From a bacterium HR34 (GTDB taxonomy: Bacteria > Patescibacteriota > Minisyncoccia > Minisyncoccales > HRBIN34), in assembly GCA_002923395.1 (NCBI GenBank), contig BEIK01000006.1, positions 1 through 46,636 on the forward strand: DNA of 46,636 nt, in the 5' to 3' direction. The translations under genes were made by a program, and so were the position numbers. The notes under the pieces were generated by a model that did no database searches, had not been told where the DNA came from, and was given only the letters and a program-made list of their open reading frames with translations. This document shows, piece by piece, positions 15,720-25,364 of this stretch; position 1 is the stretch's first letter; each line of letters begins with the position of its first letter.

Positions 15720-18158
15720 ATGAAAAACATAAAATACGATATTTTATTAGATATAGATTTTAATAACTTTGTTTTTAAGGGGAAAGAAAAAATATTTTTT
15801 GACACAGAGAAAGGAGAGGAGGTAATTTATCCAAACAGTGTTGCTTTAGATATTAAAAAAGTTTTGCTAAACGGGAAAGAAATAGATTTTTATTTAAAAG
15901 AGGGCAAAATAGTTTTATCTGAAAACTACAAAGAAGGCGGCAATGTGTTAGAAATAGATTTTTCAGGAAAATTAAGAGATGATTTAACAGGGCTTTATTT
16001 GAGTAGGTATACAGACGACAATAACAAAGAAAGATACATTGCCACAACTCATTTTGAGCCCGTAGACGCAAGAAAGGCTTTTCCTTGTTTTGATAAGCCA
16101 GACAAAAAAGCAAAATTCAAGATATCTCTTTTAATAGATAAGAACTTTAAAGCAGTTTCTAATACTTTACCAGAAAAAGAAGAAATTTCAGATGATAAAA
16201 AATTAGTAGTTTTTAAAGAAACTCCTTTAATGTCAACATATTTGGTTTATATTGGGGTTGGAGATTTTGATTTTTTAGAAGATGAATACAGACCTGCTTT
16301 ATCATCAAACAGAAATGTTTTGTTAAGAGTAGTTGGCGTAAATGGAAAATCAAAATATGGAGAAAAAGCATTATATTACTGCAAAAAAACCTTAGAGTAT
16401 TTGGAAAATTATTTTGGAATAGAATATCCCTTAGAAAAACTTGATTTACTTTCTATTCCTGATTTTTCAGTTGGTGCCATGGAAAACTGGGGAGCAATAA
16501 CATTTAGAGAGAATTTACTTTTATTTGATAAAGAAAAAAGTTCGAAAGTAACAGAGCAGAGAATAGCAATTGTTTTATCGCATGAGTTGGTGCACCAGTG
16601 GTTTGGCAATTTAGTTACTATGAAATGGTGGGATGATTTATGGCTTAATGAGAGCTTCGCAACCTTTATGGCTTATAAAGCGATTGATAGTTATAAAAAA
16701 GAATGGAATGTTTTTGAAGATTATCTTCTTTATGAAACTTTTGGAGGGAAAGATTTTGACAGCAAAAAAACCTCTCACCCAATAAAAGTTAGCATAGAAA
16801 ATGAAAGTCAAATAGAAGGTATATTTGATGAGATTTCTTATAACAAAGGAGGAAGTGTTTTAAGACATATTGAGGAATTTATTGGAGAAGAAAATTTTAT
16901 GATGGCTTTAAGGGATTATTTGAATAATTTTAAATATTCTAACGCTTCTGCAAGTGATTTATGGCAAAGTTTTGCGAAATACAACAAAGATATATTAGAA
17001 GTGATAGAAGATATGGTAAACAAAGTCGGTTTTCCAAGAATTAGGTACGAGGTTTTACAAGATGAAAATTTAAACTACAAAATTTCACAAGAAAGATTTT
17101 TAAAAACAGGCGAAAAAGATGAAAATTTATACAATGTGCCATTAGTTGTTAGGCTTGAAGATAGCGAAATTCACAAATTAGTAATGAAAAGTAAGGAAGT
17201 TGAAACAAGTTTTAACAAAAAACCTTTATATTTTAATGTCAATGGAGCAGGGTTTTATTTAGTTGATAATTTTATTAACAAAAATGATTTTGAAAAATTG
17301 AATTCCCTTGAAAAACTTTCTTATGTAGATGACATATATCTAAAAACAAAAAGTTGCGAATTGAAAGTAGAAGATTTTATTAATTATCTTGACGAACTTT
17401 TAAATGGTGAGAGCAATTCAACGGTTTTGTATTATTATTTATATTGTCTTTTAGGTTTTTGGGTTTTTCTTGATAAAAAAATAATTGTTGAGAGCGCCAA
17501 TAAAACAGCAGAAAAAATTGTAAACATTCTTGGCTTCGAAACAAGGGAGGAAGATAATTTCTTACATACAACATCAAGAAAACTCGCTGTGTTATGGCTT
17601 GGTTTGTTAGGAGATGAAAGAGCAAAAGAAAAGGCTTTTAATTTATTCAATAAATACATAAAAGGTGATAAGTTTGATAAAGATTTATTGCAGGCTGTTT
17701 TTCCAATAGTTTTGGTGCAAAATCCAGAAAGCTATAATTTGATTTTCGATAGATATTTAAAGAGTAAACTTCAAGAAGAAAAATCAATTTTAATGCAGGC
17801 CTTTTTGTTTTGCAAAGACATTAATATAACAAATAAGATTTTAGAGAACGCTAAAAACAATAACATTATAAAACTTGGAATGTTGCCTTATTTATTTAAT
17901 CCATTGGCCTTAAAAGACGAAAACATAAAAAACAAAGTATTAGAATGGATATTTGATAACTGGGATTATTATAGTAAAAATGTTATGATAACAGAAAAAA
18001 TTTTCAAACTAACCATACCTTTATTAGGAGTTTCCAATTACGAGAAAACAATTAAGTTTTTAGAAGATAAAGAAAAGGTGCCATCTTTTGAAAAACAAAT
18101 GAAGGAGTTTAAAGAGGAGGTTGAAATAAATATGAGATTTGTTAAATACAACTCTTAA
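15720..18158 (+). CDS. pepN: M1-family zinc metalloaminopeptidase
   Basis: This cytosolic exopeptidase removes N-terminal residues from peptides. The 812 residues carry the substrate-anchoring GAMEN motif (252-256). The gluzincin site is HELVHQW, with zinc ligands H288 and H292 and catalytic E289, and the third ligand E311 is in WLNESFA. The Tyr that stabilises the transition state is likely in EISYNKGGSVLRH. The C-terminal ERAP1-like helical domain (about 500-812) is present, so the protein is full length. There is no signal peptide. The gene stands alone after the tRNA cluster. Its closest relatives are probably the tricorn-interacting-factor F2/F3-like bacterial M1 peptidases. Confidence 0.94.
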   Translation: MKNIKYDILLDIDFNNFVFKGKEKIFFDTEKGEEVIYPNSVALDIKKVLLNGKEIDFYLKEGKIVLSENYKEGGNVLEIDFSGKLRDDLTGLYLSRYTDDNNKERYIATTHFEPVDARKAFPCFDKPDKKAKFKISLLIDKNFKAVSNTLPEKEEISDDKKLVVFKETPLMSTYLVYIGVGDFDFLEDEYRPALSSNRNVLLRVVGVNGKSKYGEKALYYCKKTLEYLENYFGIEYPLEKLDLLSIPDFSVGAMENWGAITFRENLLLFDKEKSSKVTEQRIAIVLSHELVHQWFGNLVTMKWWDDLWLNESFATFMAYKAIDSYKKEWNVFEDYLLYETFGGKDFDSKKTSHPIKVSIENESQIEGIFDEISYNKGGSVLRHIEEFIGEENFMMALRDYLNNFKYSNASASDLWQSFAKYNKDILEVIEDMVNKVGFPRIRYEVLQDENLNYKISQERFLKTGEKDENLYNVPLVVRLEDSEIHKLVMKSKEVETSFNKKPLYFNVNGAGFYLVDNFINKNDFEKLNSLEKLSYVDDIYLKTKSCELKVEDFINYLDELLNGESNSTVLYYYLYCLLGFWVFLDKKIIVESANKTAEKIVNILGFETREEDNFLHTTSRKLAVLWLGLLGDERAKEKAFNLFNKYIKGDKFDKDLLQAVFPIVLVQNPESYNLIFDRYLKSKLQEEKSILMQAFLFCKDINITNKILENAKNNNIIKLGMLPYLFNPLALKDENIKNKVLEWIFDNWDYYSKNVMITEKIFKLTIPLLGVSNYEKTIKFLEDKEKVPSFEKQMKEFKEEVEINMRFVKYNS

Positions 18159-18341
18159 TTTCTTTTAATATTTCTATCGTTTTTTTTTATTGCGCCCTTG
18201 CCAGGATTTTTCAAGTTGTGGAAGATTATATCTCTTGATACAGGAAAAATTATTTTATTTTTCCTTTCTTTACAATTACCTGATACGATGCTCCTTTTTT
18301 GTATCTTTATTTATTTCTGGAGACATCGGCATTCTTTCCAT
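18142..18341 (-). pseudogene. Possible degraded small gene, antisense to the prs upstream gap
   Basis: On the minus strand an ATG at 18341 opens ERMPMSPEINKDTKKEHR. Protein-like sequence then continues in other frames as YQVIVKKGK, NKIIFPVSRDIIFHNLKNPG and TIEILKEIKSCI, ending in TAA at 18142 inside the aminopeptidase 3' end. About three frame changes are needed for a protein of roughly 66 residues, two of them at A-rich runs. The plus-strand frame in the same gap lacks protein character. This is a hand reconstruction of an unrecognised family and may be chance. Confidence 0.3.
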
Positions 18342-18402
18342 AGGATTTTTTATTTATAGTATTATAGCAGAATTTGTGATAAAATAAATTAAAGTAAATA
18401 AT

Positions 18403-19341
18403 ATGCCTAGAAATAATTTGAAAATAAAAGTTTTTTCAGGGAACTCAAATTTAGGTTTAGCAAATGAAGTTGCGAAAAAGTTAAATATAAAATTAGGAGA
18501 AGTTGAAATTACAAAATTTCCAAATTCCGAAAAGAGGATAATGGTCAAAGAAGATGTGAGAGATAAAATTTGTTTTTTAATACAATCATTTTCAAATCCG
18601 ACAGATGAAAACATAATGGAATTTTTGCTTTTTTGCGACGCTCTTAAAAGGAGTGGAGCTGAGAAAATAATAGCGATTATTCCTTATTTCGGCTACGCAA
18701 GACAAAATATGCAATTTAGAGAAGGTGAGTGTATATCGGCAAATGTTGTTGCGAGGCTTTTGAGTTTGTATGTAGATAAAATAATTACTGTTGACATTCA
18801 TGATCCAACAACAGAAGGATTTTTTAATATTCCTTTGACAAACTTAAAACCATATGAAGTTTTTTATAATGAGGTTAAAAAAATTGCACATATAAGTAAA
18901 GTTTGTATTGTTTCGCCAGACAGCGGAGGGGTAAAAAGGGCAAGAGAATTTGGGGAAGTGATTTTTAGAAAAAACTTTTTCCCAATGGCAGTTGTTGATA
19001 AAAAAAGAGACAGGCAGGCTGTTGGCAAGGCAGAATCATATGATGTTTTTGGCGATGTAAAAAATAAAGTTGTTTTTATAATAGATGATATATTAAGCAG
19101 TGGAGGAACCTTGAGAAGAGCGTGCGATATTTGTTTGGAAAAAGGCGCTAAAAAAGTTTTTGCTTTTGTTACTCATCATGATTTGGTTGATGGCGTGCTT
19201 GAAAAACTTTTAAACTGCAAAATAGAAAAAATTTTTACAATAAACACAATTGCTGATATATGGGGGTTGAAAGATAAGAAAATTTTCAAAGAATTATCTG
19301 CAGCAGAGTTAATAGCGCAAGAAATTAAAAAATACTATTAA
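18403..19341 (+). CDS. prs: Ribose-phosphate pyrophosphokinase (PRPP synthetase)
   Basis: The enzyme makes PRPP from ribose 5-phosphate and ATP for nucleotide, His and Trp synthesis and supplies the phosphoribosyltransferase at 29069. The 312 residues are normal for class I enzymes. Visible are the ATP loop region IPYFGYARQNMQFREGE (RQD/RQN element), the metal site VDIHDPTTEGFF, the flexible-loop region SPDSGGVKRAREF and the PRPP-binding loop FIIDDILSSGGTLRRA. It lies 10 bases upstream of ppsA, so the two may share a transcript. Confidence 0.95.
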   Translation: MPRNNLKIKVFSGNSNLGLANEVAKKLNIKLGEVEITKFPNSEKRIMVKEDVRDKICFLIQSFSNPTDENIMEFLLFCDALKRSGAEKIIAIIPYFGYARQNMQFREGECISANVVARLLSLYVDKIITVDIHDPTTEGFFNIPLTNLKPYEVFYNEVKKIAHISKVCIVSPDSGGVKRAREFGEVIFRKNFFPMAVVDKKRDRQAVGKAESYDVFGDVKNKVVFIIDDILSSGGTLRRACDICLEKGAKKVFAFVTHHDLVDGVLEKLLNCKIEKIFTINTIADIWGLKDKKIFKELSAAELIAQEIKKYY

Positions 19342-19351
19342 TTTTAAAACC

Positions 19352-21670
19352 ATGGAAAAGCACAAAAATGCATACATTCTTTGGTTTAAAGACATTACTT
19401 ACAAGGATATATCTTTGGTTGGTGGTAAAAATGCGTCTCTGGGAGAAATGTATTCTAATCTTTCAAAAAAAGGAATAAATGTTCCTAATGGTTTTGCCAT
19501 AACTTCTGATGCTTATTGGCGATATTTAGAGCACAACAATCTTTTAGAAAAACTTAAAAAAGTTTTTTCAAGTTATAAAAAAGGTGATGTTAAAAGTTTA
19601 AGAGAAACCGGTAAAAAAGCGAGGAGTTTAATAATGAAAGGCGAAATTCCAGAAGATTTAAAAAAAGAGATTATAAGAGCCTACAAAGAGTTGTCGGTGC
19701 GATACAAACAAAAATTTACTGACGTGGCTGTTAGAAGTTCTGCTACAGCAGAGGATTTACCAACTGCGTCTTTTGCAGGCCAGTTTGAAACATTTTTAAA
19801 TGTAAAAGGAGAAAAAGAATTGATTGACACCGTGAAAAAATGTTTTGCCTCTATGTTTACAGACAGAGTAATATCTTACAGGGAAGAGCACAATTTCTCT
19901 CACTTTGATGTTGCAATATCAGTTGGCGTTCAAAAAATGGTAAGATCTGATAAAGCGTGTTCTGGGGTTATGTTTACTTTGGACACCGAAACAGGTTTTA
20001 AAAATGTCGTTTTAATAAACGGAATATGGGGGCTTGGTGAGAATATTGTAAAAGGAAGAGTTATTCCAGATGAGTTTATTGTTTTTAAAGAAACTCTTAA
20101 AAAAGGTTTTAAACCAATAGTTGATAAAAAACTTGGCTTTAAAGATAAAAAATTAATTTATAAAGGAGTTGGCGTAAAAGAAATTTCAACTTCTAAAAAA
20201 GAAAAAGAGAGTTTTGTTTTAAATGACGAAGAAATTTTAACTCTTGCGAAATATGCTGTTGCTATAGAAGATTATTATTCTAAAAAGAATGGAAAATGGA
20301 TACCTCAGGATATAGAATGGGCAAAAGACGGAATAACAAAAGAATTGTTTATAGTTCAGGCAAGACCAGAAACAGTTCATTCGCAGCAAAAAGTTTTATC
20401 TTATAAAGAATATAAAATTGAATCTAAAAGAGCAAAAGTTTTATTAAAAGGGATTTCTGTAGGAGAGAAGGTTGCTTATGGAAGGGCAAGGGTAATTAAA
20501 AATATAAATAAAATAACAGAATTTAAAGAAGGAGAAATTTTAGTCATACCATTAACAACTCCAGATTGGGAACCTGTTATGAAAAAGGCAGCAGGTATAA
20601 TAACAGATAGAGGTGGAAGAACTTCTCATGCTGCGATTGTTTCAAGAGAATTGGGAGTGCCAGCCATAGTTGGAACTCAATATGCAACTCAGAAAATAAA
20701 AACAGGCGACATTGTTACTTTAGATTGCACTAGTTATGAAGGTAAGGTTTTAAAAGGAAAAGTTAAGTTTTCTGTAAAAGAATACAAAATTGATAGAATT
20801 CCAAAAATGAAGACAAATATAATGGTAAACATTGGCGAGCCTGATTTAGCTTTTAAGTATTCGTTTTTACCTGTTAAAGGAGTTGGTTTGGCAAGAGAGG
20901 AGTTTATAATTGCAGAGAAAATAAAAGTCCACCCCTTGGCCTTGGTTAATTCTAAAAAAGGAAAAGAGTTTTTTGTTGATAATTTGGCAATGGGTATAGG
21001 TAAGATAGCGTGCGCTTTTTATCCAAAAGAAGTTATAGTTAGATTTTCAGATTTTAAAACCAATGAATACAGAAAATTAAAATACGGAGAAAAGTTTGAG
21101 CAAATAGAAGAAAACCCAATGCTTGGTTTTAGAGGCGCTAGCAGGTATTATGATAAAAGTTTTAGAAAAGCTTTTGAAATGGAATGTCTGGCAATTAAAA
21201 AAGTTATAGACGATTTTGGGTTAAATAATGTTTCTGTTATGATCCCATTTTGTAGAACTCCTGAAGAGGGTGCAAAAGTTTTAGATATTATGAAACAATT
21301 CGGCTTGTTTAAAGGAAAACTTAAAGTCTATGTAATGTGCGAAATACCATCTAATGTTTTACTTGCAAAAGATTATCTTAAAATTTTTGATGGTATGTCT
21401 ATTGGTTCTAATGATTTATCCCAGTTGGTTTTAGGTATGGATAGAGATAATTCAAAAATAGCGCATATAGCAGACGAAAGAAACGAAGCAGTAAAAATTA
21501 TGATTAAACAGGTTATAAAAGTTTGTAAAGAGAATAATAAATATGTTGGAATTTGCGGCCAAGCGCCTTCAACATTTTTAGATTTTGCAAAGTTTTTAGT
21601 GGAAGAAGGGATAGATTCAATTTCTTTGAACCCAGACGCAGTTTTAAAGTTTATGTTTTCTTTTAAGTAA
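19352..21670 (+). CDS. ppsA: Phosphoenolpyruvate synthase
   Basis: The enzyme turns pyruvate and ATP into PEP, AMP and phosphate, the gluconeogenic entry step. The 772 residues follow the family order. First is the ATP-grasp domain with GGKNASLGEMY, then VRSSATAEDLPTASFAGQF. The swivelling domain holds the phospho-His in GGRTSHAAIVSRELGVPAIVG. The PEP-binding barrel follows, with GLAREEFI, ENPMLGFRGASRY, SIGSNDLSQLVLGMDRD and the catalytic Cys in GICGQAPS. With the malic enzyme at 44766 it forms a malate-pyruvate-PEP route. No pyruvate kinase is in the window. Confidence 0.96.
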   Translation: MEKHKNAYILWFKDITYKDISLVGGKNASLGEMYSNLSKKGINVPNGFAITSDAYWRYLEHNNLLEKLKKVFSSYKKGDVKSLRETGKKARSLIMKGEIPEDLKKEIIRAYKELSVRYKQKFTDVAVRSSATAEDLPTASFAGQFETFLNVKGEKELIDTVKKCFASMFTDRVISYREEHNFSHFDVAISVGVQKMVRSDKACSGVMFTLDTETGFKNVVLINGIWGLGENIVKGRVIPDEFIVFKETLKKGFKPIVDKKLGFKDKKLIYKGVGVKEISTSKKEKESFVLNDEEILTLAKYAVAIEDYYSKKNGKWIPQDIEWAKDGITKELFIVQARPETVHSQQKVLSYKEYKIESKRAKVLLKGISVGEKVAYGRARVIKNINKITEFKEGEILVIPLTTPDWEPVMKKAAGIITDRGGRTSHAAIVSRELGVPAIVGTQYATQKIKTGDIVTLDCTSYEGKVLKGKVKFSVKEYKIDRIPKMKTNIMVNIGEPDLAFKYSFLPVKGVGLAREEFIIAEKIKVHPLALVNSKKGKEFFVDNLAMGIGKIACAFYPKEVIVRFSDFKTNEYRKLKYGEKFEQIEENPMLGFRGASRYYDKSFRKAFEMECLAIKKVIDDFGLNNVSVMIPFCRTPEEGAKVLDIMKQFGLFKGKLKVYVMCEIPSNVLLAKDYLKIFDGMSIGSNDLSQLVLGMDRDNSKIAHIADERNEAVKIMIKQVIKVCKENNKYVGICGQAPSTFLDFAKFLVEEGIDSISLNPDAVLKFMFSFK

Positions 21671-21674
21671 GTTT

Positions 21675-21683
21675 TGTTATAAT
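21675..21683 (+). promoter_or_regulatory. Putative extended -10 promoter
   Basis: TGTTATAAT (extended TG-N plus TATAAT at 21678-21683) lies 42 bases upstream of the small membrane protein gene at 21725, right after the ppsA stop. No good -35 is visible. It could start the long rlmE-to-GT2 run. Confidence 0.4.
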
Positions 21684-21724
21684 ATTAATAATTGTTAATT
21701 TTAATTGTTAATTAAAAAATTAGT

Positions 21725-22093
21725 ATGGAAGAAAATTTAACCAAAAATAATAACGAAAATCAAAATCAGCAAGAAAACCGAACCGCAGAAAAACAACCAG
21801 AAAAAAAGATCGTTGCAAAAAAGATTAAATTTTATATGAAAATTTTTTTAATCGTTGTTTTAATTGGCATTGTTGCTTATGTTTATTATATTGTTAGTAA
21901 AGCCAATAACTTGGCAGAAGAGTCAGAGAAGGTCATAGAGCATGCAAAACAGTATGATTTTATAATTAATGAAATTAGAAAAGAAAGAGATAAATGCGCC
22001 ACTCTTCTTGCACCATCAGGTCAGGAAACAGACTTAGGGACATTTAAATATTGTGAGAAGTTTATTGAGTGGTCAAATAGATTCCAAAAGTAG
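21725..22093 (+). CDS. Single-pass membrane protein of unknown function
   Basis: The 122 residues consist of an Asn/Gln/Glu-rich cytoplasmic head (about 1-35, ENLTKNNNENQNQQEN), one membrane helix (about 38-60, MKIFLIVVLIGIVAYVYYIV) and an outer helical tail with two Cys (C97 and C115 region: KCATLLAPSG, KYCEKF) that could form a disulfide. No family recognised. It begins the tightly packed run with rlmE, whose start is 3 bases downstream. Confidence 0.7.
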   Translation: MEENLTKNNNENQNQQENRTAEKQPEKKIVAKKIKFYMKIFLIVVLIGIVAYVYYIVSKANNLAEESEKVIEHAKQYDFIINEIRKERDKCATLLAPSGQETDLGTFKYCEKFIEWSNRFQK

Positions 22094-22096
22094 TTT

Positions 22097-22681
22097 ATGC
22101 ACCCAATTTACAGCAAGAAGGATACCTTTTCTAAAAAAGCAAAAGAAAAGAATTATCCAGCAAGATCAGTTTTCAAACTTCAAGAGATAAATAAAAAATT
22201 CAAAATAATAAAACCAGGGACCACAGTTCTTGATTTAGGAGCAAGTCCTGGCTCGTGGACAATGTATTGCGCAGAAGAGTTAAAAGGTAAGGGAAAAATT
22301 GTGGCAGTTGACATAAAGGATATAAAAAATGATATTCTTAAAATTAAAAATATAGAGTTTTATAAAATGTCGATATTTGATGATAAAATTTTTAATTTAG
22401 GGGAGTTTGATGTTTTGCTTTCTGATGCGGCCCCAAATACTACCGGAATTAGAGAAGTTGATCACGCAAGGCAGATAGAATTGGTAAAAAGAGTTATAGA
22501 AATTGCGAAAACTAATCTAAAAAGAGGAGGAAATGTTGTTTGTAAGGTATTTGAAGGTGCAGAAATGAGAAATATAATTAATGAATTTAAAAAACTATTT
22601 AAAAAGGCTTTATTGTACAAACCAGAAGCATCAAGAAAAGAGAGTAGGGAAATTTATTTAATAGGACTTAAAAAAATATGA
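22097..22681 (+). CDS. rlmE: 23S rRNA 2'-O-ribose methyltransferase RlmE (FtsJ)
   Basis: This SAM-dependent methyltransferase modifies the 23S A-loop uridine (U2552 in E. coli numbering). The 194 residues have SAM motif I LDLGASPGSW, the acidic loop VAVDIKDI and LLSDAAPNTTG. The K-D-K-E catalytic tetrad can be placed in SVFKLQEI (K), SDAAP (D), VVCKVFEG (K) and SREIYLIGL (E). Length is normal. The stop TGA overlaps the ATG of the next gene (ATGA), so translation is coupled. It is the only confident large gene here that ends in TGA. Confidence 0.94.
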   Translation: MHPIYSKKDTFSKKAKEKNYPARSVFKLQEINKKFKIIKPGTTVLDLGASPGSWTMYCAEELKGKGKIVAVDIKDIKNDILKIKNIEFYKMSIFDDKIFNLGEFDVLLSDAAPNTTGIREVDHARQIELVKRVIEIAKTNLKRGGNVVCKVFEGAEMRNIINEFKKLFKKALLYKPEASRKESREIYLIGLKKI

Positions 22682-24054
22682 ATGCTTTTACGAAATTAAG
22701 AAACTATAAAATAGAACAAAAAATAAAAGAAGATCTTTTTGAGAAAGCCAAAAAAGTTTTAGATGAAAATTGGGTTGAGCTTCCAAATGGATTAGGTTAT
22801 ACGAGGCCAGCTGACAAACTTTATCCTTTTCAATGGAATTGGGACTCAGGATTTACTGCTTATGGTTATTGTCATTATGATATTGAAAAAGCAATAAAAG
22901 AAATGGATTCTTTGTTTTTTGGGCAGTGGAAGAATGGTTTTTTGCCAAGTATAGTTTTCCATATACCAAGCGTGAATTATTTTACAAACGCTGAATTTTG
23001 GAATGTTAAAAAAGTTACAGATCAAGCGCCAAACGTTGACACATCTGGAATATCTCAACCACCTGTGCACGCTCTTGCTATATGGCATATTTACAAAAAA
23101 CTATTAGAAAAAGATTATAAAAAAGCAATAAAGTTTTTAGAAGAATATTATCCTCGCCTTTTTAAACTTCATAAGTACTACTTAGAAAAAAGAGATCCTG
23201 AAGGAACAGGTTTAGTTACTATTTACCATCCTTGGGAATCTGGTTTTGACAATTCTCCAAGATGGGACGAGATTTTAAGTAGAATAAAAGTTGATAAAGA
23301 TGACATTCCTCCATATAAACGTCACGATATTAATGTTGTTGATAAAAAATATAGGCCATCTGACGAAGATTACGATAAATATGTTTACCTTGCTATACTT
23401 CTTAAAAACAATGGTTATGAAGATGAAAGAATATATAGAGATCATCCTTTCAGAATAAAAGATAAAGTTTTTTCAACTATTTTGTACATAGCCAACAAAA
23501 GATTGCTGGCAATGTCAGGTATTCTAAAAACAGGAGACGATAATGAAATAAAAGAGTGGATGAGGAGGTTTGAGTTTAGTTTTTATCATATTTTGTGGAA
23601 TGAAGAAGATAAGCTTTGCTATGATTTTGATTTGACAATTCACAAACAAATTAAAATTAAATCAGTAGACTCTTTGCTTCCTGTTATTTTAGCTGGCATA
23701 TTCCCAAGAAGTAAAATTAAACAACTGGCATACCACTTAGATTCTGTTAACTTTTGCGGTAAGAATATGTGCAAGGTCAAACTTCTACCTTCTTTAGACA
23801 TAAGAGATGAAAGATTCTCTCAGTATTTGTATTGGAGGGGGCCAATATGGATAAATGTTAACTGGTTAATATGGAAGGGATTTATGGAGTATCAATTAAA
23901 AGAAAGAGCAAGAGATTTTCAAATTCATATATTAAATCTTGTTAACAGAGAAGGTTTTTGGGAATATTATTCTCCTTTAACAGGCAAAGGGTTGGGCGCT
24001 GATAATTTTTCTTGGACCGCCGCTTTAACAATTGATTTGTTGAATCACTTGTAA
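22678..24054 (+). CDS. GH63/MGH1-type glycoside hydrolase
   Basis: The 458-residue protein resembles trehalase-like (alpha/alpha)6-barrel hydrolases of the MGH1 (mannosylglycerate or glucosylglycerate hydrolase) type. Marker segments are YPFQWNWDSGFTAYGY (Asp as likely catalytic acid), TIYHPWESGFDNSPRWD and the C-terminal WRGPIWINVNWLIWKG and NFSWTAALTIDLL. There is no signal peptide, so it acts in the cytoplasm. It overlaps rlmE by 4 bases and is followed 4 bases later by a ROK sugar kinase. This suggests release of a sugar that is then phosphorylated. The exact substrate (a compatible solute such as mannosyl- or glucosylglycerate, or another glucoside) is inferred only. Confidence 0.82.
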   Translation: MNAFTKLRNYKIEQKIKEDLFEKAKKVLDENWVELPNGLGYTRPADKLYPFQWNWDSGFTAYGYCHYDIEKAIKEMDSLFFGQWKNGFLPSIVFHIPSVNYFTNAEFWNVKKVTDQAPNVDTSGISQPPVHALAIWHIYKKLLEKDYKKAIKFLEEYYPRLFKLHKYYLEKRDPEGTGLVTIYHPWESGFDNSPRWDEILSRIKVDKDDIPPYKRHDINVVDKKYRPSDEDYDKYVYLAILLKNNGYEDERIYRDHPFRIKDKVFSTILYIANKRLLAMSGILKTGDDNEIKEWMRRFEFSFYHILWNEEDKLCYDFDLTIHKQIKIKSVDSLLPVILAGIFPRSKIKQLAYHLDSVNFCGKNMCKVKLLPSLDIRDERFSQYLYWRGPIWINVNWLIWKGFMEYQLKERARDFQIHILNLVNREGFWEYYSPLTGKGLGADNFSWTAALTIDLLNHL

Positions 24055-24058
24055 AAAT

Positions 24059-24889
24059 ATGTATTTTTCTTGCGATGTTGGAGCAACCAAAACAAGGATA
24101 GGTTTTTCAAGGGATTGTAAAAAAATTGAAAATATTATAATTAAAAATACGCCAAAAAATTTTAATGATGGAGTTAACAATATAGTTGGCAGTATTTTAG
24201 ATATTTTAGCGCACCAAAAAACTAAAAAGATAAGAGGTGTTATTTTGGGTGTGCCGGGTCTTTTGGATAAAGAAAAGATAAAAATAAAAAAAGCACCAAA
24301 TTTGCCCTTGTGGCAAAACAAACCTATTAAAAAGTATTTAGAAAATAAATTAAGAACAAAAGTTTTTTTGGAAAATGATACTGCTTTAGTTGGTTTAGGA
24401 GAGGCTGTTTATGGCGCTGGCAAAGGATACAAAGTTGTTTCTTATCTAACAATAAGCACAGGAGTTAACGGAGTTAAAATTGAAAACGGCAAAATAGACG
24501 AAAATGTTTTTGGTTTTGAATTAGGACATCAAGTTTTGGCAATAGAGAAAAACAAACCTGTTTATATTGAAAGATTGATAGGAGGAAGATGGTTAAAAGA
24601 AAAATATAAAAAAGAACCATATAATATAAAAGATAAAAAAGTTTGGCAGGAGGTTGAGAAGAATGTTGCAATTTTAGTGAACAACGCCATAGTTCATTGG
24701 TCGCCAGAGTGCGTAATTCTTGGCGGTTCTATAACAAAAAGTTTAAATATTAACAATGTTAGAAATATAGTTAAAGAAATTTGCATATTTCCTAGATTGC
24801 CTTACATTTTAAAATCTAAATTTTCTGATGTGGCAGGTATTTATGGTGGCCTTTATTTTCTTTATAAAAATGATAGGTGTTCTTTATAA
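24059..24889 (+). CDS. ROK-family sugar kinase
   Basis: This is an actin-like sugar kinase of the ROK family, 276 residues. The phosphate-1 loop is DVGATKTRIGFS, the second loop GVPGLLDKEK, the catalytic base lies in LENDTALVGLGEA, and the adenosine region is ILGGSITKSL. After ELGHQ the usual zinc cluster (CxCGxxGC) is absent and replaced by KNKPVYIERLIGG, so it belongs to the zinc-less variants and its sugar may differ from glucose. It is next to the GH63-like hydrolase. The 3' end overlaps the SpoU methyltransferase start by 20 bases. Confidence 0.85.
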   Translation: MYFSCDVGATKTRIGFSRDCKKIENIIIKNTPKNFNDGVNNIVGSILDILAHQKTKKIRGVILGVPGLLDKEKIKIKKAPNLPLWQNKPIKKYLENKLRTKVFLENDTALVGLGEAVYGAGKGYKVVSYLTISTGVNGVKIENGKIDENVFGFELGHQVLAIEKNKPVYIERLIGGRWLKEKYKKEPYNIKDKKVWQEVEKNVAILVNNAIVHWSPECVILGGSITKSLNINNVRNIVKEICIFPRLPYILKSKFSDVAGIYGGLYFLYKNDRCSL

Positions 24890-25349
24890 CATTAGAAGTA
24901 TTTTTAATACAGCGTCTATCTTTAGGAGTTCAGATGCTCTTTGTTTGGAAAAATTATATCTTGTTGGTTATACGCCAGAGCCTGTAAATAAATTTGGAAG
25001 GGAGGTTGAAAAATTTAAAAAAGTGTCTCTTGGAGCAGAAAAAACAGTTCCTTGGGAGAAGAAAAAAGATATAATAAAACTAATTAAAAAATTAAAAAAA
25101 GAAGGATATAAAATTTTGTCTTTGGAGATAACAGATAAAGCAATTCCTTATTTTGAGTATTACCCAAATAATGATAAAATAGCATTAATTGTTGGCAATG
25201 AAATTGATGGCCTTCCTAAAAAAGTTTTAGATAATTCAGATAAAGTTTTGTATATTCCCATGAAAGGCAAAAAAGAATCTTTAAATGTTGCAATCGCTTT
25301 TTCTATAGTTGCCTTTCATTTAAAATATCGTAAAACAAAAAGATTATAA
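24870..25349 (+). CDS. TrmH/SpoU-family RNA 2'-O-methyltransferase
   Basis: This SPOUT trefoil-knot methyltransferase has about 159 residues and uses SAM on tRNA or rRNA ribose. Motif 1 is NIRSIFNTASIFRSSDA, motif 2 ALIVGNEIDGLP and motif 3 IPMKGKKESLNVAIAFSI, all intact. The longer frame from 24828 adds only codons that overlap the ROK gene. The ATG at 24870 places motif 1 directly at the N-terminus as in short family members, so it is chosen. The target nucleotide cannot be told; a TrmL-like or TrmH-like role is possible. Confidence 0.88.
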   Translation: MIGVLYNIRSIFNTASIFRSSDALCLEKLYLVGYTPEPVNKFGREVEKFKKVSLGAEKTVPWEKKKDIIKLIKKLKKEGYKILSLEITDKAIPYFEYYPNNDKIALIVGNEIDGLPKKVLDNSDKVLYIPMKGKKESLNVAIAFSIVAFHLKYRKTKRL

Positions 25350-25364
25350 GTTAGGTAAAAAAAT

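Noticed and set aside
18190-18387. Plus-strand 65-codon frame with a TTG start
   Set aside because: Hydrophobic low-complexity sequence with no ribosome site; the minus-strand reading is more protein-like.
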